The position numbers and the translations under genes were made by a program. This document shows positions 46,507 to 55,813 of a stretch of DNA of 64,000 nt, one piece after another. Position 1 is the stretch's first letter, and every line of letters starts with the position of its first letter. Source of the stretch: Phenylobacterium sp. CCH9-H3 (GTDB lineage Bacteria > Pseudomonadota > Alphaproteobacteria > Caulobacterales > Caulobacteraceae); the NCBI RefSeq assembly GCF_001557235.1, contig NZ_LSJI01000225.1:1-64000 (forward strand), given 5' to 3'. The notes below the pieces were generated by a model. That model had not been told where the DNA came from. It was given only the letters and a program-made list of their open reading frames with translations, and ran no database searches.

Positions 46507-47229
46507 TTACGCTCGGGGCGGGGCCTGGCCGATGGCGCCGCAGAAGTCGGCGGTGTTCGACACCCAGCCGAAGAATTTCTCGACGTTGTAGATCGTGGCC
46601 TCCTGCAGGAAGGCCGGCCCTGCCTGGTGGGTCGCATCCTCCAGCAGCACGCCGAAGTACTCCCGGTGATAGCCGTCACGCAGGGTGCTTTCCACGCAGA
46701 CGTTGGTGGCGATGCCGCAGAACGCCAGGCTGCGGATGCCGCGCGCCCGCAGCATCGAGTCCAGGGCGGTGTTGTAGAAGGCGGAGTACCGCGGCTTCTC
46801 GATGACGATGTCGCCGGCCTGCGGCTGCAGACGATCGACCAGGGCGTAGTCCCAGGTCCCCTTGGCCAGCAGCTTGCCCTCAAGCTCGGGCCGCTCACGC
46901 ATGGTCTTCAGCGCGTTCGACTTCCACCAGTTGGGCGAGCCGGGGCCACCCGCCTCGACGTAGCCGGGGTCCCAGCCGTTCTGGAAGAACACCACCTGCA
47001 CCCCGGCCTGGCGCGCCGTCTCGACCAGCATCGCGATCCGGTCGATCACCGCCGCCGCGCCGCCGATGTCGAACCCGGCGATGTCAAGATAACCGCCCGG
47101 CGAGGCATAGGCGTTCTGTATGTCCACCACGATCAGCGCGGTGGCCTGCGGATCGATCGGCAGGTTCTCAGGGCGCGCCGGCAGGGTGACCGCGCCATCG
47201 ATGGGAATGGTCGGCCTAGGCTGCGACAT
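46507..47229 (-). CDS. rutB: RutB, (peroxy)ureidoacrylate amidohydrolase
   Basis: The 240-residue isochorismatase-fold enzyme has the triad Asp36, Lys145 and Cys178 ([11 protein letters not shown]), each exactly 12 residues later than in E. coli Rut[20 protein letters not shown] and [16 protein letters not shown] segments are also conserved. It hydrolyses the ring-opened product of RutA. It overlaps rutA by 14 bases. Confidence 0.96.
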   Translation of the reverse strand: MSQPRPTIPIDGAVTLPARPENLPIDPQATALIVVDIQNAYASPGGYLDIAGFDIGGAAAVIDRIAMLVETARQAGVQVVFFQNGWDPGYVEAGGPGSPNWWKSNALKTMRERPELEGKLLAKGTWDYALVDRLQPQAGDIVIEKPRYSAFYNTALDSMLRARGIRSLAFCGIATNVCVESTLRDGYHREYFGVLLEDATHQAGPAFLQEATIYNVEKFFGWVSNTADFCGAIGQAPPRA

Positions 47230-48295
47230 GCTTGCGGCTCTTCATCAGCGGCTGGATCTTGGAGCCGAAGTCCTCGACGCCCTGCACGAAGTCGTCGAAC
47301 ACCAGAAGGACGCCGGCCGTCCCGGGCACCTCCGCCACCTCGTCCAGCATCCGGGCCACGCTCTCATACGAGCCGACCAGCGTGCCCATGTTCAGGTTCA
47401 CCGCCGACTCCGGTGCGGCGAGCTGGGTGGTGTTGGTATTGGTCGTACCGCCCGCCGCGGCATTGGGCGCCGCCTGATTGGTCAGCCAGGCCAGGGCCTC
47501 ATGGTCGGCGCCATCGCGGTAGAGCTGCCACTTGGCCAGGGCGGCTTCGTCCGTCTCATCGGCGATGATCATGAAGAGGATATAGGCGGCCACGTCGCGG
47601 CCGGTCTTCGCCTTGGCCGCCTCCAGCCGCTTGTTCACCGAGGCGAAAGCCACCGGCGTGTTCGTCCCCTTGCCCAGGGCGAAGCTGTAGTCCGCATACT
47701 CGGCGGTGAAGGCCAGGCCCTCGTCGGACGAACCGGCGCAGATGATCTTCACGCCGGCGGTCGGCTTCGGGCTGACCCGGCAGTCGTTCATGGTCAGATA
47801 CTTGCCCTTGAAGTCCGAGACGCCGGTCTCCATCAGGCCCTTCAGCACCGTCGCGTATTCGGCGAGGTAGTTGTAGCGGTCCGAGTAGTGGCTCTCGCCG
47901 GGCCACAGGCCCATCTGGTCGTACTCGGCCTTCTGCCAGCCGGTGACCAGGTTGATCCCGAACCGCCCCGGCGCGATGGAATCGATGGTCGAGGCCATCC
48001 GCGCCACGATCGCCGGCGGCATGGTCAGCGTCGCCGCCGTCGCGAAGATGTTGATCTTCGAGGTCACCGCCGCGAGGCCGGCCATCAGGGTGAAGCTCTC
48101 GAGGTTGTGCTCCCAGAACTGCGTCTTGCCGCCGAAGCCCCGCAGCTTGATCATCGAGAGCGCGAAGTCGAAGCCATACGCTTCAGCGCTTTGGACGATC
48201 CGCTTGTTGAGCTCGAAGCTCGGCATGTACTGCGGCGAGGTCTCCGAGATGAGCCAGCCGTTGTTGCCGATCGGAATGAAGACGCCGATGTCCAT
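47216..48295 (-). CDS. rutA: RutA, FMN-dependent pyrimidine oxygenase
   Basis: The 359-residue luciferase-like protein has [59 protein letters not shown] and [12 protein letters not shown]. It opens uracil oxidatively. It needs reduced FMN from a partner (RutF), which is not encoded in this window. The ATG at 48295 matches the family N-terminus. It is the first gene of the rutA-B-C-nitroreductase unit. Confidence 0.95.
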   Translation of the reverse strand: MDIGVFIPIGNNGWLISETSPQYMPSFELNKRIVQSAEAYGFDFALSMIKLRGFGGKTQFWEHNLESFTLMAGLAAVTSKINIFATAATLTMPPAIVARMASTIDSIAPGRFGINLVTGWQKAEYDQMGLWPGESHYSDRYNYLAEYATVLKGLMETGVSDFKGKYLTMNDCRVSPKPTAGVKIICAGSSDEGLAFTAEYADYSFALGKGTNTPVAFASVNKRLEAAKAKTGRDVAAYILFMIIADETDEAALAKWQLYRDGADHEALAWLTNQAAPNAAAGGTTNTNTTQLAAPESAVNLNMGTLVGSYESVARMLDEVAEVPGTAGVLLVFDDFVQGVEDFGSKIQPLMKSRKHVAA

Positions 48296-48358
48296 GGGCC
48301 CCGCCCCCTCTGCACGGCCGTCCAGTTGGCGCCCGTCGGCCCAGCGGCGCAAGCGACT

Positions 48359-49168
48359 CTAGGCCAAATCCTGGCCATCCGCCGGCGGCGGTTCCGGAAT
48401 GTCCTCATAGGGGCGCAGGCCACCCGCCAACAGGCAGTTCCAGACCTCTTCCGCGGTCTCGGCGAAACGGAAGAGGTCGAGGTCGGCCTTGGCCACCATC
48501 CCCGCCGCGACCAGGGCGTCGAAGTTCACGATCGAGCGCCAGTAGCCCTCGTCGAACAGGACGATCGGCATGGGCGGCGACTTGTCCGTCTGGCGCAGGG
48601 TCAGGATCTCGAACAGCTCGTCCAGCGTGCCGAACCCGCCGGGGAACACCACCAGGGCGCTGGCCCGCATGGCGAAGTGCATCTTGCGCATCGCGAAATA
48701 GTGGAAGCGGAAGGTGAGCTCGGGGGTGGAGTAGCTGTTCGGGTACTGCTCGTGCGGCAGGGTGATGTTCAAGCCGACCGAGGGCGCGCCTACGTCCATC
48801 GCGCCGCGGTTGGCCGCCTCCATGATGCCGGGGCCGCCGCCGGTGCAGATCACATTGAACCGCTCGCCCTTCGCCGACAGGTGCGCCCCGCCGCGCTTTG
48901 AGGCGATGGCCGCGAACTCACGGGCGGCGGCGTACCAGCGGGGATGCGGCTCGGGCCCGTCCTCGCGGATCCGCGCCGAGCCGAAGACGACGATGGTGGA
49001 GCGGACGCTCCAGTTGCGCAGCGCCTCGTCGACCTTGGCGAACTCCAGCAGGAACCGAACCCCGCGCATGGAGGGGCCCATGATGAAGTCCGGGTCCAGG
49101 GACGCCAGTCGGTAGGTCGGCGAGGCCATCTGCGGCGCGGCCGGATGGGGGGATTGAGTCTCGGTCAT
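48359..49168 (-). CDS. LOG family (TIGR00730) Rossmann-fold protein
   Basis: The 269-residue protein has TIVVFGSARI, VICTGGGPGIMEAANRGA and the PGGFGTLDELFE catalytic motif of cytokinin-activating LOG phosphoribohydrolases. Family members release a free base from a nucleoside 5'-monophosphate. Beside the rut genes (63-base gap) it could generate nucleobases from nucleotides, but this family is also common away from such genes. Confidence 0.88.
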   Translation of the reverse strand: MTETQSPHPAAPQMASPTYRLASLDPDFIMGPSMRGVRFLLEFAKVDEALRNWSVRSTIVVFGSARIREDGPEPHPRWYAAAREFAAIASKRGGAHLSAKGERFNVICTGGGPGIMEAANRGAMDVGAPSVGLNITLPHEQYPNSYSTPELTFRFHYFAMRKMHFAMRASALVVFPGGFGTLDELFEILTLRQTDKSPPMPIVLFDEGYWRSIVNFDALVAAGMVAKADLDLFRFAETAEEVWNCLLAGGLRPYEDIPEPPPADGQDLA

Positions 49169-49186
49169 CCCGTCAGTCTAGGCGGA

Positions 49187-50482
49187 TCAGGCCGACTTCG
49201 TCAGGGCGCGTGCGATCACCTGGGCGAATGCATCGGCTACAGGCGGGATCAGGGGCGGCGAGACGCAGCTGAGGTCGTCGCCGCGGGCGTGGTGGAAGCG
49301 GTGGGCCCCGAAGATCCCCATCACGGGGTCGTAGCCGGCGGCGAGGATGCTGGCGAGCTCCCCGGCGGCGCGCCGGGGGTCGGCAGGATAGGTCTGCTCC
49401 AGGCCCGGCTGACCAGCGAAGGCGGCCTTGCAGGCGTCGAGCAGCGGCGGGCTGGCCAGCAGGAACCGCTGGGGGTCGGCGCTGGGCAGCGGCCCGAGTT
49501 GGGCGCCCCGCTCGTGCCAGTCCCGGGCGGCGACATTGGCCCCGAGGTGGACCCAGAGGGCGGTGGCCGCCGGCTTGGGCGCCGCGTGGGCTATATAGGT
49601 CTCGCCCCCTGCGTATTCATACTCGTGGCCGCTAGTTGCGACCAGGGCCAGGTTCACGGGCAGCTTGGACCTGGCGGCCCAGGCGGCGAGCTGGAGCCAG
49701 GCGGCCAGGCCGCTGCCGCGTTCCCCCACGCAGCCGAACCAGCCCGAGCGGGGCGTGGATAGGACGAGTGTTTTGGGTGCGCCGCGACCTAGGGTTGCGG
49801 TGACGTTGAAGGCGGGGCGGCGGAAGGCGCGGCCGGGGATGCGCAGGGTGGCGGCGGCGCCTCGGGCGGCGGCTTCGACGAAGGGGTCGGCGTCGCGTGG
49901 GGCCAGGACGGCGACGGGCACGTCGAACAGCGGCTTGTCGACCGGAGTGTTGAGCGCCAGGGCCTGGCCGGTGGGGCCGGTGGTGACGAGGACCACGGCC
50001 TTGGCGCCGGCGTCCGTCGCCGCCTTCACCCGCCGCTCGACCTCGCCCTTGGCCGTGGACCAGCGGGCGTAGGGCAGCACCAGGAGCGCGATCTCGCCGG
50101 CGCCGCGGCCGGGGACGAACAGGCGGCCCGTCAGCCCCGGCGTCGGCTGGACGATGGCCTGCGGGATCAGGACCGCCTGGGCGCCTTCGACGGACAGGCT
50201 GGGCGCCTCGCCCTCATAGGCCGGCACGTCGAACGGCTGGCGCTCGCACCGGTAGCCCAGGGCCTTGAGCTCGTCCTCGATCCAGGCGCCGCAGGCGATG
50301 TCGCCCGGCCCGCCGGACGCCTTGTCGCCGAACCCGGCGTAGCGCTCGAGCACGCGGCGCGCCTCCGCCTCGGAACCGACGGCGCTGGCCGGCGCGGCGG
50401 TCACGGGCCCGGCGGCCAGCAGGGTCGCGCCGGCGCCGAGGATGGCGCGGCGGGAGGCGGAGAGCGGGGCGTTCGGATCCAT
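49187..50482 (-). CDS. M28-peptidase-like exported protein with degenerate zinc site
   Basis: The 431-residue protein has a twin-arginine-like leader (SRRAILGAGATLLAAGPVTAA), a PA-like insert, and a C-terminal domain resembling M28 aminopeptidases. At the positions where M28 enzymes have the zinc ligands, it reads STPRSGWF (instead of AHxDS), GERGSG (instead of xDNASG) and SGHEYEYAG (instead of GEExG). Peptidase activity is therefore doubtful. It is the third gene of the TonB receptor operon, nine bases after the hydrolase gene. Confidence 0.72.
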   Translation of the reverse strand: MDPNAPLSASRRAILGAGATLLAAGPVTAAPASAVGSEAEARRVLERYAGFGDKASGGPGDIACGAWIEDELKALGYRCERQPFDVPAYEGEAPSLSVEGAQAVLIPQAIVQPTPGLTGRLFVPGRGAGEIALLVLPYARWSTAKGEVERRVKAATDAGAKAVVLVTTGPTGQALALNTPVDKPLFDVPVAVLAPRDADPFVEAAARGAAATLRIPGRAFRRPAFNVTATLGRGAPKTLVLSTPRSGWFGCVGERGSGLAAWLQLAAWAARSKLPVNLALVATSGHEYEYAGGETYIAHAAPKPAATALWVHLGANVAARDWHERGAQLGPLPSADPQRFLLASPPLLDACKAAFAGQPGLEQTYPADPRRAAGELASILAAGYDPVMGIFGAHRFHHARGDDLSCVSPPLIPPVADAFAQVIARALTKSA

Positions 50483-50491
50483 CCGGCGAGG

Positions 50492-51526
50492 CTAGCGGAG
50501 GCCGTCGACCGGCGCGATGGGCGTCGGCGGGCCACAGCGCTTGGCCTTGGCATAGCCATCGCCCGCGGGGTCGATCCGCCCGGGCAGGTCGCAGAGCTCT
50601 CTCGCGGCGACGGCATCGCCCGTCAGATAGGCGCGCCAGAACCGGATGGTCTCGGCCTTGACGATCTCCATCTGCGGCGGGTCGGTGGGCTTCAGCACGC
50701 CGCCCGTGCCGCGCCGCCCGCCGAACAGGCCGTGGTCGGCGCCGTCCAGCACGATCAGGAACTGGTCCGGGCCCTGGATCGCCTGGAAGGGCGTGGTCCG
50801 TTCGAACGGGGTCTTCTCCAGGTCGAAGGGCGTCACGTCCGCCGTGCCGGTGAAATGCAGCATCGGGGTCTTCACGGCCGCGAAGGCCGCCTTGGGATCG
50901 TCGCCCCGGGGCTTGTTCGGGCTGTAGGCGACGGCGGCCCGTATCCGCTGTTCGGCGAACCGGGTCTGCGGCGTGGCGCCCGGGACCCGTTGGCCGACGG
51001 CCACGAGCGTAGACAGGGCACCGTAGGAATGGCCGGACATGCCGATGCGGCTCATGTCGGCCTTGGCCGCCAGCCGCGGGTCGCGCGCGATCTGGTCCAG
51101 GGCGAAGGGCAGGTCGCCGTAGCGCGCCTGGGCCACCTGCGGATTGATCGCCGCGCCGCCTGCGGCGACCACGCCCGCCGTGGTAGGCCGGCCGCCGGCC
51201 AGGATGCCCGTGTCGGAGCCGGCGTGCTGCAGGCAGACCACCAGAAAGCCCGCCTCGGCCACCGCCTGCAGGAGGAAGACCGACGCCTCCCGGCTCCCGC
51301 CCAGGCCATGGCTGTGCACCACCACGGGAAACGGGCCGTCGCCCTGGGGGACGTAGGCCTTGAACGGCACGACACGGCCGCCGCGGGCCGGATCGGTCCA
51401 CTCTCCATAGACCACCTGGACCGCCGAGGCCGGCGCGACGGCCGGCGCAGGCTGGGCGACCGCGGCGGCGGGCGCGAAGCCCGCCAGCGCGGCCAGGGCC
51501 AGGAAGGCTGCGCCGCGCCGGCTCAT
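50492..51526 (-). CDS. Exported alpha/beta hydrolase (platelet-activating-factor acetylhydrolase-like)
   Basis: The 344-residue protein has a signal peptide (FLALAALAGFAPAAAVAQ). An alpha/beta hydrolase fold follows with the oxyanion region HSHGLGGSREA, nucleophile motif GMSGHSYGAL and a late acid/His pair (TGTADVTPF, LDGADHGLF). The substrate is unknown. It begins four bases after the TonB receptor gene, so the two are likely used on the same outer-membrane-imported compound. Confidence 0.85.
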   Translation of the reverse strand: MSRRGAAFLALAALAGFAPAAAVAQPAPAVAPASAVQVVYGEWTDPARGGRVVPFKAYVPQGDGPFPVVVHSHGLGGSREASVFLLQAVAEAGFLVVCLQHAGSDTGILAGGRPTTAGVVAAGGAAINPQVAQARYGDLPFALDQIARDPRLAAKADMSRIGMSGHSYGALSTLVAVGQRVPGATPQTRFAEQRIRAAVAYSPNKPRGDDPKAAFAAVKTPMLHFTGTADVTPFDLEKTPFERTTPFQAIQGPDQFLIVLDGADHGLFGGRRGTGGVLKPTDPPQMEIVKAETIRFWRAYLTGDAVAARELCDLPGRIDPAGDGYAKAKRCGPPTPIAPVDGLR

Positions 51527-51530
51527 TCGC

Positions 51531-53750
51531 TTACCAGGAGTAGCGGAGCTGGGCGCCGTAGGTCCGCGGCATGTTCCAGCGCCGGGTCGTGGCCGCGTTG
51601 AACACGATATAGGACTCATCGCCCACGTTGTTCGAATAGACCGCGAACTCCCAGCCGTTCTTCTGCAGGCCGGCCCGGACGTCGAAGATCTGGTAGTCGT
51701 TCAGCTCCGGCGTCTGAGCGATCTCCTGCACGCCGCCCCAGCGGCCGGTCCCCTTGATGTTGAAGAAGCCGACGTAGTCGTCGCGCAGGTCGCGGCGGTA
51801 GTTGAGGTTGAACGTGCCGGTCCAGTCGGGACGCTGCGGCCCCTTCTTGCCCTCGTCGGGACCCGAGGTGATCTTGCCGCCCTGGCGCGAGCCGCCGAGG
51901 GTCAGGCGGGCCGTGCCGCCCAGCACCTCGGCCGCGCCGGTCAGCTCGGCCTCCAGGCCCCAGAGCTCGGCCTTGCCGGCGTTGTAGACGAACGGCGTCG
52001 CCTGGACCGGGCAGACGGTCGAGCCCACCGCGCAGCCGTTGTCGGTCTGGACCAGGAGGTCCTTCACATTGGTCTGGTAGGCGGACAGGCTGAGGAACAC
52101 CCGCGGCGCCAGATTGCCCTTCAGGCCGACCTCGTAGGCGGTCGCCTTCTCGTCGTCGAAGGTGGACGGAATAGACCGCGGCTGGCGCGGATCGCCGAGC
52201 GCCAGGTTGAAGCCGCCGGCGCGGTAGGCGGTGCCGATCTTGCCGTAGGCCAGCCAGCCCGCGAGCTTGTAGGCGGCGGTGACGTTGTACGAGAAATCGC
52301 TCGTCTCGCGCCCCGTGTCGATGTCGAAGCCCACGCCCGACGGACGGCCGGTGCCGAAGTCGAGGCGCGTGGACAGCAGGTCCTTGTCGTCGCGGGTGTA
52401 GCGGCCTTCGGCCGTGACGTTGAAGGCTTCGGTCAGGTCGTAGCCCACCGAGCCGTAAGCGGCCCAGGAGACGAAGTCGAGGCGGCTGACCCCCACCGTG
52501 CCGAACGAGCGGCCGTTGGCGGCGGTCGGCGGGCCGGCCAGGGTGTTCTGGTACTTGTCGTTGAGGTCGTAGTACTCGAACCCAGCCAGCCAGCTGAAGC
52601 CCGCCGTCTTCTCGCCGACCAGGTGGACGTCCTGAAACAGCACGCGGGCATAGTCATTCTGCGAGCCGCCCAGGTCCGCGCTGGTCTGCACCTGACCCGG
52701 CGCCACCAGGCCAGCCGCCGCGACGCGCGCCTGGAACGAGGGCGAGGTGGCGTCGCGGTCGTAGGCGTTCTGCGAGCGGCGCTCGCGCAGCGCCGTGGTG
52801 GAGGTGAGGGTCGCGAAACCGAAGTCGTACTCCAGCACCAGCTCGGCGTAGTTCACCTGTTGCTTGGCGGAGGACGGGTGGTTCCACTCGATGTCGTACT
52901 TGTCCTGGAAAACGCCGCGCGGGTAGACCGCGCTCGTGCCCGCAGGGATCACCAGCTGGTACATCAGGCCGGGCAGCTGGTCGCGGCCGTGCTCCAACAG
53001 CAGGTTGGCGCTGAACGGCCCGTTCTCGTAGCGGACCTGACCGCGATAGATCTCGGACTCCTGGCGGTCGAAGTACTCGTCCCGCACCGGATTGTAGAAG
53101 AAGCCCTTGCGCTGCTTCATCAGGTTGGCGCCCAGGCGCACCGACCAGTTGTCGTTGATCGGCTGGTTCCAGACGAGCTGGCCTTCGTAGCGGGCGTTGT
53201 TGCCGCCATCGAGGACGAAGAAGCCCTCCTGGCGCTGAGTCGGCCGCGCGGAGACGACGTTGATCGAGCCGCCCACGGCGTTGCGCCCGTTCAACGCCCC
53301 TTGCACCCCGCGCAACACCTCGATGGTGCGCACGTCGAAGAAGTCGGTCTTGGAGAAGGTGCGGCCGCCCACGTAGCCGCCGCCGATGTAGACGCCGTTC
53401 CGGTAGAGGCCCACGGCCGCGTCGGCCGCCGTCGCCCGGCTGGTGCCCGACCCGCGGATCGAGATCTCGGAGGTCACCGGGTTGGAGGTGTTGGCGAAGT
53501 TGACCGCCGGCACGTTGGAGAGCAGCGCCTGGGTGTTGGCGATGCCGCCCATCGCCTGGATCTGCTCGGCGCCCAGCGCGGTGCCCGCCGCGGGGATCTC
53601 GCGCAGGCTCTCCTCGCGCTTGCGGGCCGTGACCAGCACCTCGTCCAGTTCCGGCGCGGCCGCCGCCGTGGTCTGGGCGTAGGCCGGGGCGCCGACGGCG
53701 CAGCAGATGGCGGCGATGGATGCGCTTTTGAGGATGTGGCGCTTCATCAT
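51531..53750 (-). CDS. TonB-dependent outer-membrane receptor
   Basis: The 739-residue protein has a signal peptide (ending GAPAYAQ), TonB box LDEVLVTARKREES, a plug domain with ISIRGSGTSRATAADAAVGLYRNGV and IEVLRGVQGALNGRNAVGGSINVVSARP, then a large beta-barrel ending in aromatic W. It imports a ligand across the outer membrane. The ATG at 53750 follows GAGGGGGAAAAC. It is the first gene of a three-gene operon with a hydrolase and an M28-like protein. Confidence 0.93.
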   Translation of the reverse strand: MMKRHILKSASIAAICCAVGAPAYAQTTAAAAPELDEVLVTARKREESLREIPAAGTALGAEQIQAMGGIANTQALLSNVPAVNFANTSNPVTSEISIRGSGTSRATAADAAVGLYRNGVYIGGGYVGGRTFSKTDFFDVRTIEVLRGVQGALNGRNAVGGSINVVSARPTQRQEGFFVLDGGNNARYEGQLVWNQPINDNWSVRLGANLMKQRKGFFYNPVRDEYFDRQESEIYRGQVRYENGPFSANLLLEHGRDQLPGLMYQLVIPAGTSAVYPRGVFQDKYDIEWNHPSSAKQQVNYAELVLEYDFGFATLTSTTALRERRSQNAYDRDATSPSFQARVAAAGLVAPGQVQTSADLGGSQNDYARVLFQDVHLVGEKTAGFSWLAGFEYYDLNDKYQNTLAGPPTAANGRSFGTVGVSRLDFVSWAAYGSVGYDLTEAFNVTAEGRYTRDDKDLLSTRLDFGTGRPSGVGFDIDTGRETSDFSYNVTAAYKLAGWLAYGKIGTAYRAGGFNLALGDPRQPRSIPSTFDDEKATAYEVGLKGNLAPRVFLSLSAYQTNVKDLLVQTDNGCAVGSTVCPVQATPFVYNAGKAELWGLEAELTGAAEVLGGTARLTLGGSRQGGKITSGPDEGKKGPQRPDWTGTFNLNYRRDLRDDYVGFFNIKGTGRWGGVQEIAQTPELNDYQIFDVRAGLQKNGWEFAVYSNNVGDESYIVFNAATTRRWNMPRTYGAQLRYSW

Positions 53751-53910
53751 GTTTTCCCCCTCGTCCCGCATGTCTCTCGGTGTGTTACCGGGCGGTGACA
53801 GTGAGGCGTGAAGCTAGCGACAGACCCTTCGCATTTCCAATGCCTGCAAGGCTTGGAGCCATAGCGCCGTGTCCGCTTGACGATGCGGAACGTGCTCGCA
53901 GAGTGGGATC

Positions 53911-54618
53911 ATGACCGTCGACCGCAGACGCTGGATGGCCGGCGCAGGCGCATCCATCCTGGCCCCCGCGGTGGCCGAAGCCGCCGGAGCGACGCGGATG
54001 TACGACTACCTGTTTCTCGACCTCGAGGCGCCGGCCGGAACGCCGCCGGCGAAGGCCTACGCCGATCAGGTGCGCGCCCGCGCGGCGGGGATCGCCGCGG
54101 CGGGCGGCCAGGTGCTGGGGCTGTTCACGCCGCAGCTCGGCTGGCGGTCGCGGCAGGCGGCGCTGCTCGCGGGCTGGCGGCCGGATGCGCCGGGGCGCGA
54201 GGTGGAGATGAACGCGCTCGCCAAGCTGGACGGCGTGGGCAAGGCCGAGCGCCACCGCCTGGCCGCCACCGCCCGCCCCGCCGCGGGTGACGTCCCCAGG
54301 TCCGGCGGCGTCTACGTCCATCGCTGGTTCGTCATCGGCGCGGGCAGCCTGGACGAGGTGGTGGCGCTCTCCACCGAGGGCTGGCGCGACTTCGAGGCCC
54401 GGTTCGACACCAACATCTTCGGCCTGTTCGCCGCCGAGCGGACGGCCGCGGACGAGGCGGCGGGCGCCACGCGCCTCTTGCTGATCACCCGCTACAAGGA
54501 CCACGGCGTCTGGGAGACCTCCCGCGATCCCTCCACCGCCGCCATGGCCGCCTTCATGCGCCGCCAGAAACTCACGCGCGACACCTGGGCGGCGAGCACC
54601 CTGCTGACCAGCCTTTAG
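53911..54618 (+). CDS. NIPSNAP-like protein with twin-arginine leader
   Basis: The 235-residue protein starts with DRRRWMAGAGASILAPAVAEA, a Tat-type leader. The domain after it (MYDYLFLDLEAPAG, VYVHRWFVIGAGSLDEVVALSTEGWRDFEARF, LLLITRYKDHGVWE) looks like a dimeric alpha/beta barrel, related in pattern to NIPSNAP. The function is unknown. It is divergent from the TonB receptor gene. Confidence 0.72.
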   Translation: MTVDRRRWMAGAGASILAPAVAEAAGATRMYDYLFLDLEAPAGTPPAKAYADQVRARAAGIAAAGGQVLGLFTPQLGWRSRQAALLAGWRPDAPGREVEMNALAKLDGVGKAERHRLAATARPAAGDVPRSGGVYVHRWFVIGAGSLDEVVALSTEGWRDFEARFDTNIFGLFAAERTAADEAAGATRLLLITRYKDHGVWETSRDPSTAAMAAFMRRQKLTRDTWAASTLLTSL

Positions 54619-54709
54619 GGGTCGGTGCGGGTCGTCGGCACGCGAGGCTGAGCGGATCCGCTGGTGCTGGCTTGCGGACGGGGCGCGTTTGCCGGCAGGT
54701 TCAACGCCG

Positions 54710-55111
54710 ATGCCGATCCACTATCCCATCAACGCAAGCACGCCGATCCAGGCGAGTCGTAGCGATCTCGTCGCGTTTCGGTGGCGTAGCAACGGCATTT
54801 CCGCGGATTTCGTCATTCCCGCTGATGAGTCACGGTTGCTGCGCGTATCATTCGACCGTCAGTGCATCGTCCGGCTGCTCGACGAGATGCCGCTCAGCAC
54901 AGAAGAGGACGACGGACCGAACGAGGGTCTCGTGGCGGACCACTTCGCATATCGGATCGAAGGTTCAAGGTTCGCGCGCACTCAATCCAGCGCGTGGAAA
55001 GAGACGATGGGGCCTGTCTCCCACTATCAGTTCATCACCGGGTGGGGTTGTATGGACGTGCTTAGCGGCGGCGAGCCATCCTTCGCCGTTGTGGCGCGCG
55101 AGGTGCTCTGA
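54710..55111 (+). CDS. Hypothetical protein
   Basis: 133 residues, mostly beta-predicted, with FRWRSNGISADFVIPADESRLLRVSFD and a Cys/Trp-containing ITGWGCMDVLSGG near the end. No family was recognised, and no ribosome-binding site is obvious before the ATG at 54710. It is slightly less GC-rich than its neighbours and sits immediately left of the repeat-flanked DUF559 gene. Confidence 0.6.
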   Translation: MPIHYPINASTPIQASRSDLVAFRWRSNGISADFVIPADESRLLRVSFDRQCIVRLLDEMPLSTEEDDGPNEGLVADHFAYRIEGSRFARTQSSAWKETMGPVSHYQFITGWGCMDVLSGGEPSFAVVAREVL

Positions 55112-55135
55112 GGCGGGCGCCGTCTCGCGTCCTCT

Positions 55136-55183
55136 CCCCCGCGAAGCGAGAGGGGAGAGGGTAGGGAGAGGGGCGACGCAGGC
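55136..55183 (+). repeat. 48-base repeat, left copy flanking the DUF559 gene
   Basis: Starts CCCCCGCGAAGCGAGAGGGG and ends GACGCAGGC. Its inverted copy at 55633-55680 matches at 47 of 48 positions. The internal GCGAAGCGAGAGGGG resembles the repeat unit at 37101-37139. Confidence 0.8.
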
Positions 55184-55209
55184 GGAGCCGCTTGCACGAT
55201 GGCTCAGCC

Positions 55210-55611
55210 ATGACCCACCCTCGGCCCATGGCGACGTTCCGGACGCTCAAGGACACCACCCCGCGAGATCGCGCCCGAGCCATGCGCCGCGAGGACACCA
55301 CGGCCGAAGCGCGGCTCTGGAACGCCCTGCGCGCCCGTCGTCTCGGCGGCTGGCGCTGGCGGCGTCAGGTTCCGAAGGGACCGTTCATCGTCGACTTCCT
55401 CTGCGTCGAAGCCGGCCTCGTCGTCGAACTGGACGGCGGCCAGCATGCGGAGCAGGTGGCCTACGACGCCGACCGCACCGCCTATCTCGAAGGCCTCGGG
55501 CTTCGGGTGATCCGCTTCTGGAACTCCGCGGTGCTGACCAATCGCGAGGGGGTTTGCGACACCATCCTCGACGCGTGCGGCGGGGACCATCCGTCTGTGG
55601 GTTCTGGCTGA
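55210..55611 (+). CDS. DUF559 endonuclease-like protein
   Basis: About 133 residues with ARAMRREDTTAEARLWNALRARRLGGWRWRRQVPKGPFIVDFLC, then VVELDGGQHAEQVAYDADRTAYLEGLGLRVIRFWNSAVL. This is the DUF559 family, related to the Vsr mismatch endonuclease fold; VDF and ELDGGQH provide PD-(D/E)xK-like acidic residues. The activity is unproven in general. The ATGs at 55210 and 55228 are both possible. It is bracketed by 48-base inverted repeats. Confidence 0.82.
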   Translation: MTHPRPMATFRTLKDTTPRDRARAMRREDTTAEARLWNALRARRLGGWRWRRQVPKGPFIVDFLCVEAGLVVELDGGQHAEQVAYDADRTAYLEGLGLRVIRFWNSAVLTNREGVCDTILDACGGDHPSVGSG

Positions 55612-55632
55612 ACCTGAAGCGGCGGCGGTCAG

Positions 55633-55680
55633 GCCTGCGCCGCCCCTCTCCCTACCCTCTCCCCTCTCGCTTCGCGGGGG
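55633..55680 (-). repeat. 48-base repeat, right inverted copy flanking the DUF559 gene
   Basis: Reverse complement of the copy at 55136-55183 with a single mismatch (A to G). It begins 21 bases after the DUF559 stop. Confidence 0.8.
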
Positions 55681-55753
55681 GCGAGGAGAAGCTTCGCTGG
55701 AGCGGCCTTGACTGCCATCCGCCCGCGCCAGCCGTCCACGCCATCCGCCCACG

Positions 55754-55776
55754 AAAAAGGGCCCCGGAAGGGACCC
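55754..55776 (-). terminator. Rho-independent terminator for the 39-residue gene
   Basis: On the minus strand GGGTCCC TTCC GGGGCCC forms a 7-base stem with one G-U pair and is followed by TTTTT. It lies 37 bases after the stop of the small gene at 55814-55933. Confidence 0.75.
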
Positions 55777-55813
55777 TTCAGACGTTGCGATCTTGCGGGG
55801 GCTGCGGGGCCGG

